Positions 53,607 through 62,298 of a DNA stretch of 64,000 bases are shown one piece after another (position 1 is the stretch's first letter; each line of letters starts with the position of its first letter). Both the position numbers and the translations under genes were made by a program. The DNA is taken from the NCBI GenBank assembly GCA_947259685.1, contig CAMYNC010000002.1, positions 1 to 64,000 of the forward strand, given 5' to 3'. The notes under the pieces are model-generated. The model saw only the letters and a program-made list of their open reading frames with translations. It was not told where the DNA came from and searched no databases. The DNA is from an uncultured Desulfuromonadales bacterium (GTDB lineage Bacteria; Desulfobacterota; Desulfuromonadia; Desulfuromonadales; Geopsychrobacteraceae).

Positions 53607-54061
53607 AAAAGCCTGTGGGTGTTAATAACTTCTTGAGCTCCGAGGATTAAAGATAACGTATTCCCTAAACGCTCCCTGCCAATTCAATCGAGCTTATCGT
53701 TGTTACCAAACATCAAAAGAGATTTTCTCTATAAATCCCTGTTGCGCCACCACTTCCCTACAAAAACGATCAACTTTACACTAAACAGCACATCCAATTA
53801 AGCGAGACCGTAAGTAAACAACCCTGAATACAACCTGCCTCGTTGATCACACCCTTAAGCCCTAAATAATTATAAAGAAATCATATATATTCCGACAATA
53901 ACACTCTGGAATAAGAACAATGCCAGCGAAGAAATATACCTCGCTAGATTAAATTGTTTGCATTTTACCTACCTATTAAGTTATTTTTTATTAGATACTT
54001 CTTAATATTCAACTTCAAACAAGCAGGAAAACCCTAAAACATCGATAGAAGGAGAAAATAC
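53607..54061. other. AT-rich gap without a gene
   Basis: No ORF is supported. It is one of the most AT-rich stretches of the window, especially 53860-54010, and probably carries the promoter of the cytochrome-porin pair. Confidence 0.4.
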
Positions 54062-54379
54062 ATGGATCTGCGAAAATTATTGCTTGCTATTGTGCTTGTT
54101 GCGTTCGCTGCCACCAGTACTCTCGCAGCTGATGGCGGGAATCCGCGCAAAGGTAAATATCTGTTCAAGAAAAACTGCAAAACCTGCCATACCGAAGGTG
54201 CCACAGGGGGCAGCCTGACCCCCCTCTCTAAGACCATGGCCCAGTGGGATCGCTACTTCAAAAAGAAAAAGCACGAGTCCCAGGCCTGGGAAAATCTTTC
54301 CGAGCAGGAACTGCTCGATATCAACCAATTCCTGTTCGACCATGCCGTTGACTCCGACCAGCCGGAAACCTGCGGATAA
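54062..54379 (+). CDS. Small monoheme cytochrome c
   Basis: Exported cytochrome of 105 residues (signal peptide about 1-22, cleavage after LAA) with one heme motif CKTCHT and a candidate axial Met in SKTMAQW. A Lys-rich face (KKKKHE) suggests docking to an acidic partner. SD AAGGAG before ATG 54062. It is followed after 38 nt by a porin, suggesting a periplasm-outer membrane pair. Confidence 0.9.
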   Translation: MDLRKLLLAIVLVAFAATSTLAADGGNPRKGKYLFKKNCKTCHTEGATGGSLTPLSKTMAQWDRYFKKKKHESQAWENLSEQELLDINQFLFDHAVDSDQPETCG

Positions 54380-54417
54380 TCCCTACTTATTGCAAGATTG
54401 CTAGGAGGCAAAACCAA

Positions 54418-55968
54418 ATGAACAAAGTTATTTCCCTGGTGCTGGCAGGTCTGCTGCTCATTCCATGCGCTACCATGGCCGCACCGAGTATCGAAGAACT
54501 GCAGAAGCAGATCGCTGAAATCACTGAAGAACTAGAGGACCTGAACGATCGGGTCGATAAAAATGAAACCCATACGGCGACCGACAGGATCAGTTGGTAC
54601 GGCGACCTGCGCACCAAGGCCGATTCGACCCGGCAGAAAGTGTTGGTCCGCCAGGCAATGCTGATCCAGGGGATGGGCGCTGTGCCAATGGCAACCAACA
54701 CCGATTTTACCCAGAATAATGCTGTTCTCTATACCACCAGACTACGCCTCGGAATGAAGGCCAAGGTCTGGAAGAACGTCAAGTTCAATGGTCGTTTATT
54801 GATGTACAAAAATTGGGGCGACTCTACTGGGTCCAAGGTTATGGACAGTTGGAGTGCATTCACCATGGATGGAACCAACAGCGGCAACACCACCGATGAT
54901 GGTATCCATGTCGATCGAGCCTATTTCGTCTGGAGCGATATCAACAACAGTAATTTCTACCTGTCGATCGGTCGTCGCCCTTCAACCTACGGTGCGCCCA
55001 CGAACTATCGTGAAAACGAAGCTCGCGGCGGCACCCCTTCCGGCCATCTGGTGAACTTCGATTTCGACGGTATAACCATCGGCTACAAACTTCACAAACG
55101 GACCGGGGTTGCGGGCCAGACCATCCGCTTCTGCTACGGCCAGGGATACGAATCAGAATACGGCAACGGCACCCTCTGGCGTAAGACCGATGTCGACGAC
55201 ACCCACCTTGGCGGCTTTAACTTCGATGTTTGGGATGATGGAGAATCCTGGCTGCAGCTGACGATGTTCGGCGCCAAGGATATCTCCGACGGCTTCAAAG
55301 GTGTTGGCGTTATGCCGATGATCGACTCCAATGGTGATGGTATCGGCGATAGCATGAACACCAACGATTATATCACCCGGCTTTCGGCAACCACCAACGT
55401 TGGTGACATGCTCATTGGTGGTATTGGCTATGGCCGCAGGTTGGACAATGACGTGGTCCTTTTCGGTTCGCTCGGTTGGACTCGGACCCTTGCCAACAAC
55501 AACTTCAACTCGATGGGATTTGGTGGCCTGCTGTCCGATGCCGCACCGATCTTCACCGGCGCTGGCGCCTTTACCGGCAGCTATGCCAAGGATGGTGTCG
55601 GCGATAACCACGATGGGTACTCCGTCTATGTCGGCACGCAAATTCCTGCACCGATGGGTAAAATCGGCCTTGAATACAACTATGGATCCCGTTATTGGGC
55701 CCCCTTCACCCAAGCCCAGGACGATGTCCTCGGCAGCAAACTGGCAACCCGCGGACATGTCGGAGAAGGCTATTATATCTTTGATATTAATCCCAAAATG
55801 TTCCTGAAAGTCGGCGCAATTTATTACGACTACGAATACACGGGTAGCGGTTCGATGCTCGGCAAACCACAAAAAGTCAGCGATGTGGATGACGGCAAGG
55901 CATACTCGGCCTTCCCGGTGATCGATACAGCCTGGGACGCCTATGCCTCAATGACAGTCAAGTTCTGA
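54418..55968 (+). CDS. DUF3373 outer-membrane porin-like protein
   Basis: Beta-barrel protein of 516 residues with a signal peptide (about 1-21), a short coiled coil (about 22-45, EELQKQIAEITEELEDL) as in trimeric porins, alternating beta strands throughout, and a terminal aromatic F (MTVKF). The family (DUF3373) is common near cytochrome genes in deltaproteobacteria. SD TAGGAGG before ATG 54418. The monoheme cytochrome upstream is probably co-transcribed. Confidence 0.88.
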   Translation: MNKVISLVLAGLLLIPCATMAAPSIEELQKQIAEITEELEDLNDRVDKNETHTATDRISWYGDLRTKADSTRQKVLVRQAMLIQGMGAVPMATNTDFTQNNAVLYTTRLRLGMKAKVWKNVKFNGRLLMYKNWGDSTGSKVMDSWSAFTMDGTNSGNTTDDGIHVDRAYFVWSDINNSNFYLSIGRRPSTYGAPTNYRENEARGGTPSGHLVNFDFDGITIGYKLHKRTGVAGQTIRFCYGQGYESEYGNGTLWRKTDVDDTHLGGFNFDVWDDGESWLQLTMFGAKDISDGFKGVGVMPMIDSNGDGIGDSMNTNDYITRLSATTNVGDMLIGGIGYGRRLDNDVVLFGSLGWTRTLANNNFNSMGFGGLLSDAAPIFTGAGAFTGSYAKDGVGDNHDGYSVYVGTQIPAPMGKIGLEYNYGSRYWAPFTQAQDDVLGSKLATRGHVGEGYYIFDINPKMFLKVGAIYYDYEYTGSGSMLGKPQKVSDVDDGKAYSAFPVIDTAWDAYASMTVKF

Positions 55969-55984
55969 CGGCGGCGCACATCAC

Positions 55985-56018
55985 GAAACAAGGAGAGGCA
56001 GCTGCCTCTCCTTGTTTC
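55985..56018 (+). terminator. Hairpin terminator of the porin gene
   Basis: Perfect 34-nt palindrome GAAACAAGGAGAGGCA/TGCCTCTCCTTGTTTC followed by CTTTC. It can work on either strand. Confidence 0.8.
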
Positions 56019-56290
56019 CTTTCACCCTGAACAATCCGCTCAGCCACTCTTATTTGCCCAACCAGGCGCGGCTATTTCGCGACCAAAAACAAACCCGCCG
56101 GCAGCAATTCACCGAATTGAGCCAGTTTGTCCGCTTCCTCGATGGAAATACAATCACGCACCACCCGCAACTTGAGGTCAATCCGGCCAACGACTATCTT
56201 GCCTTTTGGAGGACTTAAGATAGCATTTCATTAAGGATGAATTGATTTTCGGGAGAGAGGGCTAACCTCTCGCTAAGTGGGGAGGGTATG

Positions 56291-56641
56291 ATGCTTAAAC
56301 ACGAACTGTTGCGCGACGATAATATTCTCATCGTTAGTCCCGAAGCTCCACTAGAAGTTAAAGATTTCGAAATATTGAATAGCGAAATTGATCCATACAT
56401 TGAAGAGATGGGCAATCTTCAGGGACTGATGGTCTACACAGAATCTGTTCCTGGATGTGACAACTTCGCGGCTTTTCTTTCCCATATAAAGTTCGTAAAA
56501 AATCATCATCAGAAAATAAAAAAAGTTGCGGCGGTCACCGACAGCGGTTTTCTGTCTATTTTGCCACATGTTGCCAGGCATTTTGTTCAGGCAGAAATAC
56601 GACACTTCGCTTGGCAGGATAAAGGCGCAGCAATTGCCTAG
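56291..56641 (+). CDS. SpoIIAA/STAS-like protein
   Basis: Protein of 116 residues with the SpoIIAA-like (PF11964) pattern: N-terminal strand LIVSPEAPLEVKDFEILNSE, a middle GLMVYTESVPG and a C-terminal helix-strand pair (AEIRHFAWQDKGAAIAW-like). Such proteins bind lipids or act as anti-sigma antagonist-like folds. ATG 56291 is five nt after GGAGG; ATG 56288 is too close. It stands alone between the porin and a lipoprotein. Confidence 0.75.
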   Translation: MLKHELLRDDNILIVSPEAPLEVKDFEILNSEIDPYIEEMGNLQGLMVYTESVPGCDNFAAFLSHIKFVKNHHQKIKKVAAVTDSGFLSILPHVARHFVQAEIRHFAWQDKGAAIA

Positions 56642-56799
56642 CTTAAATCTGCTGGAGATTGAGGGATAGGAGGAAACTTTTACGGAGAAAATAAGGAAAA
56701 TTCATTTCATGCTTGCTCGAACATCACTTAGAAATCAGAAAAAGCCTACTATTCTGATAACGTTGAAATAATTTTTTACTGTCATTAAGAAGGGACGAT

Positions 56800-57411
56800 A
56801 TGAAAAAGTTTATACGTTTTGCTTTTTTCTACCTAGTTGTGTTGTCAACAACAGCAGCCTGTTCGCCAATAAAACCACTAGACGTTTCCAAGGCCGACGG
56901 CTACGACACTCCAATGCAAAAGGTCATGATTCTTACTTTTTCCAAACAGGGGTACATCCGCGAGCAGTTTGAAAATGTTCTTTCTAATCAGTTGGCTGAG
57001 AGGGGGGTTGCAACAATCCCCAGTTATGAAGTCTTTCCTGATCTAGGGACGCATATAAATCCCGAAGTCGTGTTCGCAAAAGCCAAGGAGATGGGTGCGA
57101 CGCACATTCTGGTGGCTAAATCAATCCATGAGGAAGAAGTAAAAAATGTTCAGCGCGCTGGTTATTCTTACGGATATGTAGCCGCCTATAGTGACCATAC
57201 CAGTTTTTATGGAGAAGGGTTTTTCATGACCTATGTGGAGTACGATTCGACATATTACAATGTGGTTGTAAATGTCTATGACGTAGCCACCAAAAAGCCG
57301 ATATGGTCTTACCTGTCGCAACTTAAAGTCGCAGAATCAAGACAGGATGTAATCAATCAATTCATCCCGACAGTCATCGAACAACTTAAAACGAGTAAGC
57401 TCCTTTTATAA
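56800..57411 (+). CDS. Lipoprotein of unknown function
   Basis: Lipoprotein of 203 residues (lipobox STTAAC, Cys21) with a Rossmann-like pattern of alternating strands and helices (MQKVMILTFSKQ, GATHILVAKS, WSYLSQLKV), similar to GNA1162/DUF4136-type envelope lipoproteins, but I cannot assign a family. SD AAGGGA before ATG 56800. It is monocistronic and ends at a strong bidirectional hairpin. Confidence 0.7.
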   Translation: MKKFIRFAFFYLVVLSTTAACSPIKPLDVSKADGYDTPMQKVMILTFSKQGYIREQFENVLSNQLAERGVATIPSYEVFPDLGTHINPEVVFAKAKEMGATHILVAKSIHEEEVKNVQRAGYSYGYVAAYSDHTSFYGEGFFMTYVEYDSTYYNVVVNVYDVATKKPIWSYLSQLKVAESRQDVINQFIPTVIEQLKTSKLLL

Positions 57412-57452
57412 CTCTGAATAGTTTATAAATGAATCGCCCTTAGTTGTGTAAA

Positions 57453-57496
57453 CACAATCAACGGACGGAAATTGCCGCATCCGTCCGTTGATTGTG
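57453..57496. terminator. Bidirectional hairpin terminator
   Basis: Perfect 17-bp stem (57453-57469 with 57480-57496) with a 10-nt loop, between the lipoprotein (plus) and the HhH gene (minus), whose 3' ends face each other. Confidence 0.85.
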
Positions 57497-57518
57497 CTGT
57501 AGATTGACGACCTTAAAC

Positions 57519-57917
57519 TTATTTTTTCTTTGATTTTTTCTCGGCCTTTTTGCTCTTTTGGTTTTTTCCCGATTTTTTATTTTTCTTGGTTTTTTTATCT
57601 GTTTTGTCGTCTTTTTTGCTGCTCTTCGCTTTGGACTTAGCCTTTTTCTTTTCTTTCGATTTTTCTTTGGCTTTTTTCTTGGAAGGGGATTTCTTTTCCG
57701 GTTTCGGCTCAGGCGCTGGCGAGATCTGCTTTGCTTTGAGCAGCTCTTTGGCAGCGTCGATCGCCTGTTTCGCTCTGATTGCACTGAAGCCTTTGATCGA
57801 TGTAACTTGGCCGACCTTTTGGACGGCCAGCTCCTCGGCAGTGGTAATCCCGCCTTCAGCCAGCATGTTTGCCGATGCAGGGCCGATACCGCGAACCTCC
57901 AGAATTGATGTGGACAT
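57519..57917 (-). CDS. Helix-hairpin-helix protein with a long lysine-rich tail (histone H1-like)
   Basis: Protein of 132 residues. The N-terminal half is a helix-hairpin-helix domain (about 1-65; EVRGIGPASANMLAEGGI, SIKGFSAIRAKQAI) like the HhH of RNA polymerase alpha or ComEA. The C-terminal half (about 68-132) is almost only Lys, Ser, Ala and Glu, resembling histone H1 or Hc1 tails. It likely binds DNA through both parts and could compact it; the tail could also bind polyphosphate. SD AAGGAGAGG precedes ATG 57917. It is 72 nt after the CHAD gene on the same strand. Confidence 0.85.
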   Translation of the reverse strand: MSTSILEVRGIGPASANMLAEGGITTAEELAVQKVGQVTSIKGFSAIRAKQAIDAAKELLKAKQISPAPEPKPEKKSPSKKKAKEKSKEKKKAKSKAKSSKKDDKTDKKTKKNKKSGKNQKSKKAEKKSKKK

Positions 57918-57989
57918 TACCTCTCCTTCCGTTCGTTTAAGGGGCGGTTTGGCCGACGCTCCCTTTGCAACGGTAACAGGCGAGAATTT

Positions 57990-59522
57990 TCATTTCTTTG
58001 CGGCCCCCTCGGAGCTTTTGGCAAATAGCTGCTGAAACTTCTCGCTGACCGATTCTGCGGTGAACCTGGCGATATTCGCCTCCACCAGGCTGCGTTCGTG
58101 GAGTTGTTTGTTGAACAACACCGCGGTAAGACCGTTGATACTGGCGAGTTGTTCGCGAGTGAGGTTTTTCCCTTGAGCAAAGCCGACCATAAACTCTCGC
58201 TCAATCGAGTAGTCGTTAATGCGTCCCAGGTTGTCCTGCAGGGTCTTCAACAGGCGGACCAGCTGTTTGATTTTTTTTCTTGCAAACAGTTCACTGAACA
58301 GTTCCAGCAGATAGCGTAGCTTTTTGCACTCGATCCGCAAGTCGTGGACCGTTTCATCCGACGTTTCAGGCCGGATCGCCTCTCCCGCAGCACAGACCCG
58401 CCGATACTGGGTAAGAACCTTTTTGCTCACCAGCGCTCTAATCGGCAGCCTGGAGTATTTGCTGCTGAACTCCGGTTTTGAGCTCAGGGTGTGCAACAGC
58501 TGGTCGAACTCAGCTTGATAACCGTCGCTGGTCAAAGCAGCAGCGACCTTTTTCTGGGCGATAGTCCGCCGCCGTTTGATCCGGGAGAAAACCTGCGGCA
58601 AGCCGGCCTGAAGGTTTTCCGGCAGCATTTCCCGGTAGTCATTTTCATTGAGCAGAAAAACATCCAGATCGCGCAGGTCATTGGTTCTGCTGCCGAGGAT
58701 TTTCAGTGCGCTTTTCAACAAAAGATAGCGCTGGGAAGACAGGGTCTTTTTAAACAGGCCGACCAGTGACCGGCTTTTACGGATATTGACCCGGTACTGA
58801 TGAACAAATTCGGTGTCAATTTCTGCGAGCATGCCCTGCTCATACCGACGAGCCGCCCGGAGCAGGCCTTGCACCATACTGCCTACGGCTGCTTCGGCCG
58901 GTTGCTCGGCGTCCAGCCTATAATTCTGTGTGGTTTTCGGAGTTTCGACCTCCAGTCCGCCCTCAAGCAGCAGTTGACGTAGGTGGAGAGGCTTAACGGC
59001 AACAGGTTGAAGCGCCGATAGCGACTTGAGGAGGTCGCCGTAATTTTTGCCATAACCGCGTAACGGCAGGATCGTCGCCATGCAGGTGGTGAGATTGTCG
59101 TCCCCGGAAAGCCTGTAAAGCTGACAGCGGGTGACGATTTTTTCATCCCGAGTAAGGATCTCCAGCGACTCTGTGGTGAGCTGAAAGCGACATTTTGGCA
59201 CAAAGGCGTGAAGAGAAAGGACCCCCTTGAGCTGATTCGCCAGCTCCCCTTTGGGTAGTTGCCACCAGAAACGACTCTTTTCGTTGGCCGGACATTCCGC
59301 CAGGCAGGTTCCGTCAGCCTGCCAGAGTTGCAGCAGACTGTTTTTTGCTTCTTGGGTCAGCAGCAAACCTGTCTGCCAGATCTGCCAGTCAAAATCATCC
59401 AGCAGGACAAGGTCACGGCGAGTCGTTTCGTGGCAACGACTGGTCAGTTTCTTCGGCAGAGCTTTGTCCAGGTCTGACGCGGTGGTGATCCGGGGGAATT
59501 TCCAGTCAGTCCTTAGACTCAT
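57990..59522 (-). CDS. CHAD-domain protein
   Basis: Protein of 510 residues. The first about 210 residues look like a diverged CYTH domain that lacks a clear ExExK. The rest is a CHAD domain (about 215-490) with His/Arg/Lys-rich helices (EFVHQYRVNIRKSRS, TVHDLRIECKKLRYLLELF), the signature of this polyphosphate-binding fold. CHAD proteins localise to polyphosphate granules. Start ATG 59522 has AAGGAG four nt upstream. It lies between a lysine-rich peptide gene and a lysine-tailed HhH gene on the same strand. Confidence 0.9.
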   Translation of the reverse strand: MSLRTDWKFPRITTASDLDKALPKKLTSRCHETTRRDLVLLDDFDWQIWQTGLLLTQEAKNSLLQLWQADGTCLAECPANEKSRFWWQLPKGELANQLKGVLSLHAFVPKCRFQLTTESLEILTRDEKIVTRCQLYRLSGDDNLTTCMATILPLRGYGKNYGDLLKSLSALQPVAVKPLHLRQLLLEGGLEVETPKTTQNYRLDAEQPAEAAVGSMVQGLLRAARRYEQGMLAEIDTEFVHQYRVNIRKSRSLVGLFKKTLSSQRYLLLKSALKILGSRTNDLRDLDVFLLNENDYREMLPENLQAGLPQVFSRIKRRRTIAQKKVAAALTSDGYQAEFDQLLHTLSSKPEFSSKYSRLPIRALVSKKVLTQYRRVCAAGEAIRPETSDETVHDLRIECKKLRYLLELFSELFARKKIKQLVRLLKTLQDNLGRINDYSIEREFMVGFAQGKNLTREQLASINGLTAVLFNKQLHERSLVEANIARFTAESVSEKFQQLFAKSSEGAAKK

Positions 59523-59624
59523 GGGGCTCCTTCGGCGGCCGGCAATGTTCTAAAAATGCTAGACAAAGGGATTGGCTCAAACATATCGACTTCTTGCCGA
59601 TGGCCAGGCTAAGCGCAAAAGCAG

Positions 59625-59657
59625 AAAAGGTATTGCAAAAACCCCGCAATACCTTTT
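59625..59657 (-). terminator. Hairpin after the lysine-rich peptide gene
   Basis: Perfect 12-bp stem AAAAGGTATTGC/GCAATACCTTTT with a 9-nt loop, T-rich on the minus side. It separates the small gene from the CHAD gene. Another small hairpin (TGGTCG/CGACCA, about 59678-59694) lies between it and the small gene. Confidence 0.75.
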
Positions 59658-59701
59658 CAAGGCTCAGCGCTGAGCTGGTCGGCAAACGACCAGTGATCGC
59701 A

Positions 59702-59821
59702 TCAGGCTTGTTTCAGCGCTTTTTTCAATTTCTTCAACTTGCCTTCCTGTTTGGCAATTTTTGCTTTTCTGGCCTTGATTTCCTTCTTCAATACTTTTGC
59801 CGTTTTTGCCGATTTGGCCAT
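59702..59821 (-). CDS. 39-residue lysine-rich peptide
   Basis: Short ORF MAKSAKTAKVLK...KALKQA, almost only Lys, Ala and Leu, which would form a strongly basic amphipathic helix. It has a proper SD (AGGAG seven nt before ATG 59821) and a terminator downstream. Its charge resembles the Lys-rich tail of the HhH protein two genes away. No family recognised. Confidence 0.7.
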   Translation of the reverse strand: MAKSAKTAKVLKKEIKARKAKIAKQEGKLKKLKKALKQA

Positions 59822-60330
59822 CGGTCTTCTCCTGCAGTTAAATGGGGTGAAATTTCAGCAGCCCCTTTGTTATGCAATGAATATACAAACGATAGCAATG
59901 CCAGGCTAGCTGTCAAGCCACCTTCCACGCCGATGCAGCAAGTGACCTTCCCTATTGCGATGGTTAAAGAGCATTCCCACCGGCACATTACCGAGTGGGT
60001 GACATTGTTTGCCGACCGGATTCTCGCCAGCTCGGTTCTCGAACGCCTTGCCCGCCAGATGGAAATCGAAGCAGAGAGCTGTAGAGGGGTAATAAAATTT
60101 CATACTGATCGGATCAATCCAAAAGATCGCCAAGAAGGCTCAGAGAATAAAGATTCATACTCAAGTCCGCACACAAAGGGACGCGGCGGCGGGTGTCAAA
60201 ACTTACTACTTTTGCTAATGAACCAGGATACACCGCAATTCGTTCGCAAAAGTAAAATCCTGATTATTGAGGATGCCGATATGTTCGATTTATCCTAAGG
60301 TCAAGCGGGATCCTTATGGAATAACTTACA

Positions 60331-60368
60331 GAAACGCCCCTGCCCGCATATGCAGGCAGGGGCGTTTC
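60331..60368. terminator. GC-rich hairpin, orphan
   Basis: Perfect 14-bp stem GAAACGCCCCTGCC/GGCAGGGGCGTTTC with a 10-nt loop. No clear gene ends next to it; it may terminate an unannotated transcript from either side. Confidence 0.6.
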
Positions 60369-60440
60369 ATATTCTGGAGATGGTGACTTATAAGACTTAC
60401 CTCACCACATCAAACACGACGCAATATGCCCATTCTATCA

Positions 60441-60679
60441 TATAATCTTGGAGGTACTCATGTTTGCATTTGAAGACGAATGAAAAACCGATCACGATCA
60501 AAGCCATTGGTGTAGATTGCGGACCGACCTCAAGATGATATCAACATTGTAATGACTTGGGTGCCCGTGGTAAGGTCACTTATCTTAAACGTTTGTGCAG
60601 AGATAATTTGTTGGACGAGATTTATAGTTAATCAGTCACAAATATGCCATGCAGACCTCTTAGGGTTGCGTGGTTTTTT
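60441..60679 (+). ncRNA. Candidate small RNA or leader transcript
   Basis: TATAAT at 60441-60446, then GGAGG and a 7-codon ORF (60460-60483, MFAFEDE), then a stem (60647-60673) followed by six T. Together this looks like a short transcription unit ending in an intrinsic terminator 64 nt before cspA. The -35 is poor. Confidence 0.25.
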
Positions 60680-60742
60680 ATTTTTACGTAAATATGGCTT
60701 GCACAACAAAAAGCGTTCCCACAGGGGAGCATGGAGTTAAAA

Positions 60743-60940
60743 ATGGCTGAAGGTACTGTGAAGTGGTTCAACGATTCAAAAGGTTTTGGTTTTATCGAGC
60801 AGGAGAGTGGAGATGATGTGTTCGTTCATCATTCCGAAATCCAGGGCGAGGGGTTTAAATCTCTGGCCGAGGGAGACCGTGTGATTTTTGATGTCACCCA
60901 GGGCCAAAAAGGGCCTCAAGCATCTAATGTTCGAAAATAA
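60743..60940 (+). CDS. cspA: Cold-shock protein
   Basis: CspA-family nucleic-acid chaperone of 65 residues with RNP1 KGFGFIE and RNP2 VFVHHSE and the usual [10 protein letters not shown] start. ATG 60743 has GGAG six nt upstream; an in-frame ATG at 60731 is less likely. It is followed by a strong terminator. A long leader with a terminator-like stem ahead could give temperature or attenuation control, as is common in csp genes. Confidence 0.96.
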   Translation: MAEGTVKWFNDSKGFGFIEQESGDDVFVHHSEIQGEGFKSLAEGDRVIFDVTQGQKGPQASNVRK

Positions 60941-60972
60941 TAGAAATAGTTTTTACATCCGCTGACATCCTC

Positions 60973-61004
60973 AAGAGCCCTACGGTCAATCCGTGGGGCT
61001 CTTT
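60973..61004 (+). terminator. Rho-independent terminator of cspA
   Basis: A 13-bp stem AAGAGCCCTACGG/CCGTGGGGCTCTT (one G-U pair) with a 5-nt loop and a short T run. Confidence 0.88.
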
Positions 61005-61102
61005 TGGATTAAGTTCAATGGCTCCATCATAACAACGAAGGTATTGGGGTACTGTAAGTCGCCACTTCCAGAAAAAGTGTTCGATTAATGCCCTATTTCA
61101 AG

Positions 61103-61135
61103 AAAAGCCCATGATCTGGTAATTATGGGCCTTTT
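61103..61135. terminator. Hairpin between cspA and the SDR gene
   Basis: Stem AAAAGCCCAT/ATGGGCCTTTT (one bulge) with a 12-nt loop. On the minus strand it is followed by TTTTC and may end the SDR/carboxylase transcript. Confidence 0.55.
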
Positions 61136-61316
61136 GCGTGATTAAAAAGGTGATAAATGAGACGTCTCTGGACTTGGTCTGTTTGAATTCCAGTGGCCCC
61201 GACTCTGCGTGGGTCCACTGGTAGGAATCGTGACCCATTCAGTGTGAAAATCGATAGATATCCACAAATGGGTACAGATGGCATCCAGAAATATCGGAAA
61301 CCTCGGGATATGCGCA

Positions 61317-62162
61317 TCACATGTCCATGCCGCCGTTCACCCCCCAGACCTGTCCAGTGATGTAGGAGGACGCGTCGGCGGCGAGGAAGTGCACGACCCG
61401 CGCGACCTCCTCGGGCTTGCCGAGGCGGCCGAGGGGGATATGGGACAGGATCTGCGCCATCACCTTTTCGGGGATATGTTCAAGCATCTCCGTAGCGATG
61501 AATCCCGGCGTGATAGTGTTAATGGTGAGACCGATCCCGTCGGGATCGGTCAGTTTCCCCGAGCGGGCCAGCATACGCGAGGCCTCCCGGGCGAGCGTTT
61601 TGGTTAACCCGAACAGGCCCGACTTCGATGCGGCGTAGTTTGCCTGACCGATATTACCCATTTCACCGATGACGCTCGATACGTTCACAATCCGCCCGCT
61701 GCCACGCTCGGCCATGTGGCGCAGGGCCGCCTGAGAAAGAAAGAACGCACCGGAGAGGTTGACGTTGAGCACATTGTACCAGTCTTCGTCAGACATTTTA
61801 AGCACGGTCTTGTCGATGGTGATGCCGGCATTGTTGACCAGGATGTCGAGGCGGCCGTGGGTTGTGATCACAGCGTCGATGGTGCGACGACAGTCCTCCG
61901 GGTCACCGACATTCCCTTTGTGGGTACTGACCGCTGTGGAGTATTTCTGCGTAAATGTGTTGCGGAATTCTTCAGCCTTCTGATCATTACCGGAATAACC
62001 CGCGGCGATCACCGCCCCCTGGCTGGCAAGGCTGCGACAGATTGCCGCCCCGATGCCACGGGTGCCTCCCGTGACCAAGGCGACGCGCCCCTTGAGCTTG
62101 TCACCGACTCGAACTTTTACATTTTCGTCTGCCGTTATTTCGAGAACGCCCATAATGTCCAT
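61317..62162 (-). CDS. SDR-family 3-oxoacyl reductase (FabG/PhaB-like)
   Basis: Short-chain dehydrogenase of 281 residues. NADPH-binding TGGTRGIG (about 31-38), NNAG, and the catalytic Ser-Tyr-Lys in NVSSVIGEMGN with YAASK are intact, and NTITPGFI follows. Its length and N-terminal extension are closer to acetoacetyl-CoA reductases (PhaB) than to housekeeping FabG. AAGGAGG is two nt before ATG 62162 and eleven nt before an in-frame ATG at 62153, so the start is open. It is 136 nt after the carboxylase gene on the same strand. The DNA is visibly more GC-rich than the neighbours. Confidence 0.88.
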   Translation of the reverse strand: MDIMGVLEITADENVKVRVGDKLKGRVALVTGGTRGIGAAICRSLASQGAVIAAGYSGNDQKAEEFRNTFTQKYSTAVSTHKGNVGDPEDCRRTIDAVITTHGRLDILVNNAGITIDKTVLKMSDEDWYNVLNVNLSGAFFLSQAALRHMAERGSGRIVNVSSVIGEMGNIGQANYAASKSGLFGLTKTLAREASRMLARSGKLTDPDGIGLTINTITPGFIATEMLEHIPEKVMAQILSHIPLGRLGKPEEVARVVHFLAADASSYITGQVWGVNGGMDM

Positions 62163-62298
62163 CTCCTCCTTAAATTAAGTTTGGTTGACAGGATACCCTG
62201 AGCTCGGCCATTCAGCATTTTGCCCGGGCCCATCCAGACGGACAGCCTGTAGGGAGGCTGCTCGTCTCAGGTGACATGCAAAATTGAGAGCAGTCCAT

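Larger units (their letters stand above)
59822..60742. other. Long region without a confident gene
   Basis: A 121-codon frame (59933-60298) has no SD and no recognised domain. A GC-rich hairpin is at 60331-60368. A TATAAT-like box, a 7-codon ORF with an SD and a terminator-like hairpin lie at 60441-60679, making a small RNA or leader for cspA possible. Confidence 0.4.
60941..61316. other. Gap without a gene
   Basis: Contains the cspA terminator and a second hairpin at 61103-61135. A further imperfect inverted repeat lies at about 61183-61226 (arms CCAGTGG/CCACTGG). No ORF is supported. It marks the boundary to the GC-rich segment. Confidence 0.4.

Noticed and set aside
56012..56218. 68-codon frame after the porin
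   Set aside because: It starts inside the terminator palindrome and shows no domain or SD.
59933..60298. 121-codon frame with an SKILIIEDAD segment
   Set aside because: No SD, no domain beyond a short response-regulator-like string, and atypical composition; too weak for a gene call.
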